Shown in pieces: positions 54,322 through 64,000 of a stretch of DNA of 64,000 bases (position 1 is its first letter; each line of letters opens with the position of its first letter). The stretch comes from Bacillus sp. es.036 (GTDB lineage: Bacteria > Bacillota > Bacilli > Bacillales > Guptibacillaceae). The stretch spans positions 1 to 64,000 of the forward strand of contig NZ_PDIZ01000003.1 of NCBI RefSeq assembly GCF_002563635.1, read 5' to 3'. A program made the translations under genes and the position numbers. A model generated the notes under the pieces. That model ran no database searches. It had not been told where the DNA came from and worked only from the letters and a program-made list of their open reading frames with translations.

Positions 54322-54924
54322 TTGAAAACAAGAAATCTTGTTTATTTATTTTTTACAACCCTTCTGATTGGATCAACAGCTGGTATGCTTACAGGTCTTG
54401 TTTTAGACTGGTCACAGTACTGGGCAGATCTAAAAAATGGAGAAATATTATCGTTCCTAATCGTCATACTTTGGTTATTAGGAGTATCGAGCATCTTTAG
54501 TTTGATTAGTCAGATGGGGTTTTTTGCGTATTTAACGATTCACCGATTTGGTCTTGGTATTTTCAAATCAGTCAAACTCTGGAATACAATCCAGGTAGTG
54601 TTGATTGCAGTAGCTTTATTTGATTTAGTCTATTTCCGCTATGAGGTCTTTGCAGAAGAGGGAGAAAGTGTGATTAGCTACATACTCATTGCGTTATTTC
54701 TTTTAGCTGTCGGACTTGTTACGGCATATGTGAAGCAAAAAGAAACGAATAAGCAGGCGTTTATTCCAGCTCTTTTCTTTATTGTCGTTGTTACCATCCT
54801 CGAATGGATTCCAGGACTACAAAGCAATGATCCAAAGTGGCTCTGGCTTATTTTGATCCCTCTCTTAGTAAGTAATGTATGGCAATTGCTAACACTTCAT
54901 CGTTTAATTCAAAAAGACGTATAA
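54322..54924 (+). CDS. kbaA: KinB-signalling pathway activation protein KbaA
   Basis: KbaA is a membrane protein required for KinB-driven phosphorelay activation at sporulation onset. From TTG 54322 (GGGGG 7 nt upstream) it has 200 residues and starts MKTRNLVYLFFTTLL. Six hydrophobic segments are visible. FSLISQMGFFAYLTIHRFGLGIF and ALFDLVYFRYEVFAEEG are strongly conserved in the family. A TTG two codons upstream (54316) is the alternative start. Confidence 0.92.
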   Translation: MKTRNLVYLFFTTLLIGSTAGMLTGLVLDWSQYWADLKNGEILSFLIVILWLLGVSSIFSLISQMGFFAYLTIHRFGLGIFKSVKLWNTIQVVLIAVALFDLVYFRYEVFAEEGESVISYILIALFLLAVGLVTAYVKQKETNKQAFIPALFFIVVVTILEWIPGLQSNDPKWLWLILIPLLVSNVWQLLTLHRLIQKDV

Positions 54925-54927
54925 ACG

Positions 54928-54961
54928 AAAGCCGCTTTCCAATTGGAAAGCGGCTTATTTT
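54928..54961. terminator. Bidirectional terminator between kbaA and pdaB
   Basis: AAGCCGCTTTCC (54929-54940) and GGAAAGCGGCTT (54945-54956) have an AATT loop. The downstream arm overlaps the pdaB stop codon on minus. Confidence 0.88.
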
Positions 54962-55713
54962 ACTTCTTTACTATTGATGTTGGCGTTAGAGACAAGTTCA
55001 CTCACCGTTGCGAAAGAATAGCCTTTCTTCTTTAAAGCAGCAATCACTTCTGGAAGAGCTTCTGCCGTCTGTTTTGCTGAATCGGATGCATGCATAAGAA
55101 TAATGTCACCTGGGTCGATCTCTTTCGTTACATTTTTCACAATGTTCTCTACCCCTGGGTTTTTCCAATCTTCAGAATCAAGACTCCAGTGAATAAGGGT
55201 ATAGTTAAATTTGTTTGAAATCGTGAGAACACGCTTATCAAAGTTTCCGTTAGGTGGTCTTAGCAATTGTGGTTCTTCATCGGTTACTTTTTTTATAGCT
55301 TCGCTCGAACGAATGATATCCTTCTTGATCTCCTCATCTTTCATGTTTGTGTAGTTTTCGTACCGATAACCAAGGTTACCAATTTCGTGGCCGTCTTTTG
55401 CTATTTGTTCGACTACTTCAGGATGACGCTCCGCCCAAGCACCAGAAATAAAAAAAGAAGCTTTAACATTGTGTTGTTTTAATTCTTCAAGTATCGGGAT
55501 TGCTTTTGTTTCACCCCAACTAATGTCAAAGGTTAAGGCAAGGCGTTTATCATCGCTCTTTACCTGATCCACGGCGAGCGGAACATCATTATTTGTAAAC
55601 ACAGCGAGGTCTCCACTTTCGACAAAAAGAATAATGGCAGCAAAGAAAGCAGCCGCTACAATAATAAGGCCTTGTTTAATTCTAATTCCATTCCAAATCC
55701 AAAAAAACTTCAT
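54955..55713 (-). CDS. pdaB: Polysaccharide deacetylase-family sporulation protein PdaB
   Basis: PdaB is needed to maintain spores in B. subtilis. From ATG 55713 it has 252 residues; AAAGGGGGTG lies upstream. A single membrane helix near residues 16-33 is followed by a NodB-type domain with LALTFDISWGETKA, RPPNGNFDKR and LIHWSLDSEDW, and the tail motif DIILMHASD. The usual second metal His of NodB is missing (HEIGNLGY), as in other PdaB proteins I recall, so deacetylase activity is uncertain. Confidence 0.93.
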   Translation of the reverse strand: MKFFWIWNGIRIKQGLIIVAAAFFAAIILFVESGDLAVFTNNDVPLAVDQVKSDDKRLALTFDISWGETKAIPILEELKQHNVKASFFISGAWAERHPEVVEQIAKDGHEIGNLGYRYENYTNMKDEEIKKDIIRSSEAIKKVTDEEPQLLRPPNGNFDKRVLTISNKFNYTLIHWSLDSEDWKNPGVENIVKNVTKEIDPGDIILMHASDSAKQTAEALPEVIAALKKKGYSFATVSELVSNANINSKEVK

Positions 55714-55734
55714 GATGCACCCCCTTTGTCCCAT

Positions 55735-55764
55735 TCATATGCGAAAAGTTTCTTAACTATGTAC
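55735..55764 (-). promoter_or_regulatory. SigG-like promoter candidate for pdaB
   Basis: On minus, GTACA (55764-55760), 18 nt, and CATATGA (55741-55735) each differ from the SigG consensus by one base. Confidence 0.4.
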
Positions 55765-55780
55765 AAACTGTTTAGGATAC

Positions 55781-55810
55781 ACATAAATCACAAATTACCT
55801 GGTCATACTG
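55781..55810 (+). promoter_or_regulatory. SigG-like promoter candidate for the 74-residue ORF
   Basis: ACATA (55781-55785), an 18-nt spacer and CATACTG (55804-55810) differ from GHATR and CATNHTA by one base each. It would drive the small ORF at 55834, divergent from pdaB. Confidence 0.35.
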
Positions 55811-55833
55811 GTGTGAGGAAGGAGTGGTTTTAG

Positions 55834-56058
55834 ATGATGGGCTTTTTAGTTAGCTTTAAAGAAATGAAAGAAATAGAGTATTTGCTAAAGCGAGAAATGG
55901 AAGAGCTACTGTTAGATTTGGATAACAGTCGGATTGATGGTTTAATTAAAAGAGCGATGGAAGAACGTTATCAGCTTCTATTAGGTATCTATAAAAGAAC
56001 CGCTACACAAGCTGAAATAGCAAAGTACGTGCGCATTTTGAAAAAAAGTTCAAATTAA
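55834..56058 (+). CDS. Small protein of unknown function
   Basis: I do not recognise this 74-residue protein. ATG 55834 has GGAAGGAG 9 nt upstream, a strong sign of translation, with a second Met next to it. The sequence is highly charged and likely all-helical: MKEIEYLLKREMEELLLDLD, then IKRAMEERYQLLLGIYKR and a basic tail. There is no signal peptide, membrane segment or cysteine. It lies between the divergent pdaB and the rRNA operon. The SigG-like site upstream hints at forespore expression, but this is inference. Confidence 0.7.
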   Translation: MMGFLVSFKEMKEIEYLLKREMEELLLDLDNSRIDGLIKRAMEERYQLLLGIYKRTATQAEIAKYVRILKKSSN

Positions 56059-56071
56059 TTTAAATTATCTC

Positions 56072-56100
56072 TTGTCAAATTGAAAAACTACCTGTATATT
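56072..56100 (+). promoter_or_regulatory. rRNA operon promoter P1
   Basis: TTGTCA (56072-56077), a 17-nt spacer and TATATT (56095-56100) directly after TG, with an A/T-rich stretch upstream that could be an UP element. Confidence 0.7.
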
Positions 56101-56155
56101 TATATAGGTCGCCGCAACAACACGGTTGACACAAAAAAACAATTTCAAAAAGTTG

Positions 56156-56185
56156 TTGACGCCAACTTAGTTAATGTGTTACATT
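56156..56185 (+). promoter_or_regulatory. rRNA operon promoter P2
   Basis: TTGACG (56156-56161), then TTACAT or TACATT at a 17- or 18-nt spacing (56179-56185). Tandem promoters are usual for Bacillus rRNA operons. Confidence 0.65.
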
Positions 56186-56222
56186 AATAAAGTCGCTGAA
56201 AACGACATTGAAAGAAACGAAT

Positions 56223-56240
56223 TGCTCTTTGAAAACTGAA
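56223..56240 (+). promoter_or_regulatory. boxA-type antitermination site before 16S rRNA
   Basis: TGCTCTTTGAAAACTGAA is the usual Bacillus leader boxA, bound by NusB and S10 for rRNA antitermination. Confidence 0.8.
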
Positions 56241-56305
56241 CGAAACGCCATGTAAGTAGTTGTTTCTACGGAAACAAATTGTTTTAAAAGCTAGATTAAG
56301 CTTTC

Positions 56306-61089
<4,784 letters not shown>

Positions 61090-61258
61090 AAACAAAAGTG
61101 ATGTGAGCATGTCTCACTAAACTTGATATTATTGGAATACGTTGTGCGTGCTATCTAGTTTTCAGGGAATAATATTTTTCTTGATCTTTACAAAGAAATA
61201 TAGTAAGATATATCTTGTCCTTGGTTAAACACTTTCTAGTGGATCAACCATTGATTAG

Positions 61259-61375
<117 letters not shown>

Positions 61376-61385
61376 TGACCAATAT

Positions 61386-61460
61386 TCCACAGTAGCTCAG
61401 TGGTAGAGCAATCGGCTGTTAACCGATCGGTCGTAGGTTCGAATCCTACCTGTGGAGCCA
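61386..61460 (+). tRNA. tRNA-Asn (GTT)
   Basis: A full cloverleaf with encoded CCA. The acceptor TCCACAG pairs with CTGTGGA. The anticodon GTT is at 61418-61420. It lies 10 nt after the 5S gene and is probably cotranscribed with it. Confidence 0.96.
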
Positions 61461-61464
61461 TTAT

Positions 61465-61540
<76 letters not shown>

Positions 61541-61546
61541 GGACAT

Positions 61547-61621
61547 GGCCCGTTGGTCAAGCGGTTAAGACACCGCCCTTTCACGGCGGTAACACGGGTT
61601 CGAATCCCGTACGGGTCACCA
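61547..61621 (+). tRNA. tRNA-Glu (TTC)
   Basis: The acceptor GGCCCGT pairs with ACGGGTC. The anticodon loop CTTTCAC between CCGCC and GGCGG gives TTC (61580-61582). This is the substrate of GltX. Confidence 0.95.
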
Positions 61622-61640
61622 ATATTAATTTTTGCTCTGT

Positions 61641-61716
61641 GGAGGATTAGCTCAGCTGGGAGAGCATCTGCCTTACAAGCAGAGGGTCGGCGGTTCGAGC
61701 CCGTCATCCTCCACCA
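61641..61716 (+). tRNA. tRNA-Val (TAC)
   Basis: The acceptor GGAGGAT pairs with ATCCTCC. The anticodon TAC lies in the loop between TCTGC and GCAGA. The CCA end is encoded. A terminator-like hairpin follows. Confidence 0.95.
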
Positions 61717-61733
61717 TTTTTCTAATAATAATT

Positions 61734-61785
61734 AACTTACTTTCAGGAGTACTCAATCGAGTGCACTGTTTTTTATTTGTAAGTT
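61734..61785 (+). terminator. Terminator-like structure inside the tRNA cluster
   Basis: GTACTC (about 61749) pairs with GAGTGC around AATC, with CAG/CTG extending the stem, then TTTTTT. An outer AACTTAC/GTAAGTT pair (61734-61740 with 61779-61785) encloses all of this. It lies between tRNA-Val and the second tRNA-Thr. Confidence 0.5.
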
Positions 61786-61809
61786 AGATTGATTTTCTCA
61801 AAATTCTTC

Positions 61810-61885
<76 letters not shown>

Positions 61886-61901
61886 TTTTTTTCTCACTTG
61901 T

Positions 61902-61986
61902 GGAGGGGTAGCGAAGTGGCTAAACGCGGCGGACTGTAAATCCGCTCCCTCAGGGTTCGGCGGTTCGAATCCGTCCCCCTCCACCA
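61902..61986 (+). tRNA. tRNA-Tyr (GTA)
   Basis: This is a class II tRNA with a long variable arm (about 85 nt). The acceptor GGAGGGG pairs with CCCCTCC. The anticodon GTA lies in CTGTAAA. The CCA end is encoded. Confidence 0.95.
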
Positions 61987-61990
61987 GTAA

Positions 61991-62066
61991 GAGCCATTAG
62001 CTCAGTTGGTAGAGCATCTGACTTTTAATCAGAGGGTCGAAGGTTCGAGTCCTTCATGGCTCACCA
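61991..62066 (+). tRNA. tRNA-Lys (TTT)
   Basis: The acceptor GAGCCAT pairs with ATGGCTC. The loop CTTTTAA between TCTGA and TCAGA gives TTT. The CCA end is encoded. Confidence 0.95.
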
Positions 62067-62069
62067 TAT

Positions 62070-62144
62070 GCGGAAGTAGTTCAGTGGTAGAACATCACCT
62101 TGCCAAGGTGGGGGTCGCGGGTTCGAATCCCGTCTTCCGCTCCA
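62070..62144 (+). tRNA. tRNA-Gly (GCC)
   Basis: The acceptor GCGGAAG pairs with CTTCCGC. The loop TTGCCAA gives GCC. The CCA end is encoded. Confidence 0.95.
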
Positions 62145-62154
62145 AACTTTATAT

Positions 62155-62228
62155 GCGGGTGTAGTTTAGTGGTAAAACCTCAGCCTTCCAAGCTGATGTC
62201 GTGGGTTCGATCCCCATCACCCGCTCCA
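62155..62228 (+). tRNA. tRNA-Gly (TCC)
   Basis: The acceptor GCGGGTG pairs with CACCCGC. The loop CTTCCAA between CAGC and GCTG gives TCC. With the GCC tRNA it reads all Gly codons. Confidence 0.94.
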
Positions 62229-62231
62229 AAT

Positions 62232-62307
62232 GGGGCCTTAGCTCAGCTGGGAGAGCGCCTGCCTTGCACGCAGGAGGTCAGCGGTTCGATCCCGCTAGGC
62301 TCCACCA
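62232..62307 (+). tRNA. tRNA-Ala (TGC)
   Basis: The acceptor GGGGCCT pairs with AGGCTCC using one wobble. The loop CTTGCAC between CCTGC and GCAGG gives TGC. It is the last tRNA before the terminator. Confidence 0.95.
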
Positions 62308-62311
62308 ATTT

Positions 62312-62338
62312 CCTTAAACCATGTTTAGGGTTTTTTTT
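62312..62338 (+). terminator. Terminator of the rRNA-tRNA operon
   Basis: CCTTAAAC (62312-62319) pairs with GTTTAGGG (62323-62330, one wobble), followed by eight T. Confidence 0.88.
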
Positions 62339-62511
62339 ATGTTTAAAATGCTTCACATCCTCCATTTCGTTCTATTCCAAGTTTTCCTGTTACCTTCAAG
62401 TTTAACTTTTACATGATCTCCTTACAGTTATTTATTCTTCCACTTATATTTATCCGTAAAAAGGTCCAATTTACGTAATTGTATGAATATTTATTCGTAT
62501 TTTATGTCAGG

Positions 62512-62541
62512 TTGAGTCATTTGTCGAGATCTGGGTAAAAT
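62512..62541 (+). promoter_or_regulatory. Candidate promoter for rocF
   Basis: TTGAGT (62512-62517) and TAAAAT (62536-62541) are 18 nt apart. The rest of 62339-62511 is AT-rich with no gene seen. Confidence 0.4.
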
Positions 62542-62574
62542 AGAGCTAGACTAGGATACGAGGAGGACTACATA

Positions 62575-63477
62575 ATGAATCATGAACTTTCAATTATCGG
62601 TGTACCAATGGATCTTGGGCAAATGAGACGCGGTGTCGATATGGGACCAAGTGCCATTCGATATGCAGGAATAGTCGAACGGTTAACAAAATTGAATTAT
62701 GATATTGAAGATCTTGGAGATATTGAAATTGGTAGACCAGAAAAGCGACCTGAGGATCAAGATCATCAGCTGAAGAACTTAAAAGAAGTGGCTGATGCTA
62801 GTGAGAAGCTTTCTAACGTTGTTAATGATGTCGTAAATCGAAAGCGTTTTCCGTTAGTGTTTGGAGGAGATCATAGTATTGCAATCGGAACTCTTGCGGG
62901 AGTTGCGCGTAATTACGATAATTTAGGGGTTATCTGGTATGACGCCCATGGAGATTTAAACAACTCAGAAACGTCACCATCTGGAAATATACACGGTATG
63001 CCACTTGCTGTAAGTCTAGGAATTGGCGATGATTCTTTAACTGGAATTTCAGGATACTCTCCTAAGATTAAGCCTGAGAATATTGTGATTATCGGCGCTC
63101 GTTCACTTGATGAAGGAGAGCGAGAACTTATTAAAGAAAAGGGCATTAAAGTTTATACAATGCATGAAATTGATCGAATGGGTATGACAAAAGTAATGGA
63201 AGAAGCGATTGAGTATGTATCGAAGGATGCAGATGGTGTGCATTTAAGTCTTGATCTCGATGGACTTGATCCACACGATGCACCTGGAGTAGGAACGCCA
63301 GTGCTTGGAGGAATCAGCTATCGTGAGAGCCACCTTGCGATGGAAATGCTTGCAGAAGCCAATATTCTAACATCAGCAGAATTTGTTGAAGTGAACCCTA
63401 TTTTGGATGAAAAAAATAAAACGGCTACAGTGGCTGTTGCATTAATGGGGTCTTTATTCGGAGAAAAATTAAAATAA
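62575..63477 (+). CDS. rocF: Arginase
   Basis: Arginase hydrolyses arginine to ornithine and urea, the first step of arginine catabolism. The 300-residue protein has the dimanganese motifs GGDHSIAIG, WYDAHGDLN (two Asp and a His) and SLDLDGLDP, and the substrate-loop segment SGNIHGMPLAV. Length is normal. GAGGAGGA precedes ATG 62575. A strong bidirectional terminator follows. In several Bacilli arginase precedes sigW. Confidence 0.96.
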   Translation: MNHELSIIGVPMDLGQMRRGVDMGPSAIRYAGIVERLTKLNYDIEDLGDIEIGRPEKRPEDQDHQLKNLKEVADASEKLSNVVNDVVNRKRFPLVFGGDHSIAIGTLAGVARNYDNLGVIWYDAHGDLNNSETSPSGNIHGMPLAVSLGIGDDSLTGISGYSPKIKPENIVIIGARSLDEGERELIKEKGIKVYTMHEIDRMGMTKVMEEAIEYVSKDADGVHLSLDLDGLDPHDAPGVGTPVLGGISYRESHLAMEMLAEANILTSAEFVEVNPILDEKNKTATVAVALMGSLFGEKLK

Positions 63478-63482
63478 CATAG

Positions 63483-63522
63483 AAAACCGCTGCTTTCTTC
63501 ATTAGAAAGCAGCGGTTTTTTT
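63483..63522. terminator. Bidirectional terminator between rocF and the Spo0E-like gene
   Basis: A 16-bp perfect stem (63483-63498 with 63504-63519) is followed by T residues on plus. On minus its arm encodes the last codons of the Spo0E-like gene. Confidence 0.92.
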
Positions 63523-63711
63523 ATTTCGACGCTGATCGTATTCGTTTAAAAGATAATCAAGATAAGTGCTAATTTCTATAATTTCATTAGAGCTAAGTGG
63601 CTTGTTTCGTGCTAACAAATTCATTTTATTACGTGAAGCTTCAATTTCTTTTAATAAAAGGTCTTTTTCCGATCCGATTTGAAAGCTTATCTTTCGATTC
63701 ACCCTTTCCAT
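63502..63711 (-). CDS. Spo0E-like aspartyl-phosphate phosphatase family protein
   Basis: This family dephosphorylates Spo0A-P to hold back sporulation. From ATG 63711 (AAAGGGTGG 8 nt upstream) it has 69 residues. The protein is helical with the family-like core LSSNEIIEISTYLDYLLNEYDQ; STYLD corresponds to the SQxLD signature with one change. A GTG at 63723 in frame overlaps the SD. The stop lies in the loop of the shared terminator. Whether it acts on Spo0A is inference. Confidence 0.8.
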   Translation of the reverse strand: MERVNRKISFQIGSEKDLLLKEIEASRNKMNLLARNKPLSSNEIIEISTYLDYLLNEYDQRRNKKTAAF

Positions 63712-63864
63712 GAGTCGAACCACCCTTTCAATAATTTATACCCTTATTACCCAAATTGCATAAAAGATAAACCGTTTTTGCTAGAAAATTATGTATTTCC
63801 GTTATAAAGACCAATTCAAACGTGATAGAATAAGAAAGGATAATATGATTTTTTTTTGAAATAA

Positions 63865-63890
63865 TGAAACTTTGTTTTTCCTGATACGTA
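63865..63890 (+). promoter_or_regulatory. SigW autoregulatory promoter
   Basis: TGAAAC (63865-63870), a 16-nt spacer and CGTA (63887-63890) match the SigW ECF consensus exactly, 39 nt upstream of sigW. Confidence 0.92.
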
Positions 63891-63929
63891 ACTATAATAG
63901 CCGCAGGAATCAGCGGGGGTTGAGAAAAT

Positions 63930-64000
63930 ATGGACGCGATAGTAAAGCGAATCGTACTAAAAGTAAGAAAAGGGGATCATAATGCATTTGGGGAGCTGGT
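63930..64000 (+). CDS. sigW: ECF RNA polymerase sigma factor SigW, N-terminal fragment
   Basis: Only the first 23 codons are in the window: MDAIVKRIVLKVRKGDHNAF, then GEL. This fits the start of sigma region 2 of SigW, the envelope-stress ECF factor. GGGGG (63914-63919) lies before ATG 63930. The match of the promoter to the SigW consensus supports the call, because sigW transcribes itself. The anti-sigma rsiW should follow outside the window. Confidence 0.85.
   Translation, partial: MDAIVKRIVLKVRKGDHNAFGEL

Noticed and set aside
56126-56131. TTGACA between the two rRNA promoters
   Set aside because: No -10 hexamer lies at 16-19 nt, so it is not called as a promoter.

Overview
The window is a core chromosomal segment of an endospore-forming Bacillaceae (low-GC Firmicute). 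Gene order matches the start of the Bacillus chromosome: clpC-radA-disA, yacL-ispDF-gltX-cysES, sigH-secE-nusG, L11/L1, L10/L12, rpoBC, the str, S10, spc and alpha operons, then a sporulation cluster, an rRNA operon and sigW. SigH, GerD, KbaA, PdaB, CwlD and a Spo0E-like protein show that the organism sporulates. The species cannot be named from the sequence alone; protein similarity is clearly Bacillus-like but not identical to B. subtilis.

Layout. 1-2628: end of mcsB and clpC (protein quality control). 2883-6579: radA, disA (c-di-AMP, DNA integrity) and yacL. 6605-13376: isoprenoid genes ispD/ispF, gltX, a cysteine T-box in front of cysE-cysS, then mrnC, rlmB and rae1 (RNA maturation and decay). 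13447-15447: sigH, rpmG, secE, nusG. 15595-18728: rplK, rplA, the L10 leader with rplJ-rplL, and rsmC-like ybxB. 18990-26188: rpoB-rpoC. 26275-30990: the L7Ae-like gene, rpsL, rpsG, fusA, tuf. 31366-46384: about 15 kb of S10-spc-alpha genes (rpsJ to rplQ), including secY, adk, map, a KOW protein, infA and rpoA. 46685-50941: the ECF transporter energizing module (ecfA1-ecfA2-ecfT), truA, rplM-rpsI. 51112-56058: ybaK, cwlD, salA, gerD, kbaA, pdaB and an unrecognised 74-residue ORF. 56306-61375: a 16S-23S-5S operon with no tRNA in the 16S-23S spacer. 61386-62307: ten tRNAs (Asn, Thr, Glu, Val, Thr, Tyr, Lys, Gly, Gly, Ala). 62575-64000: arginase rocF, a convergent Spo0E-like gene, and the start of sigW behind a textbook SigW promoter.

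All genes are on the plus strand except gerD, pdaB and the Spo0E-like gene. The set makes up the transcription, translation and secretion machinery, with much of its control at RNA level: a T-box, the L10 leader, L1-like sites before rplK and rplA, and several unassigned hairpins before rpsL, tuf, rpsJ, adk, rpoA and rplM.

I found no mobile element, CRISPR array, defence island, toxin system or biosynthetic cluster, and no evidence for an undescribed multi-gene system. The observations worth following are regulatory RNA structures, inverted repeats over promoters, a terminator-like hairpin inside the tRNA cluster and the small ORF next to the rRNA operon. All coordinates and pairings were read by eye; no folding or database search was run.
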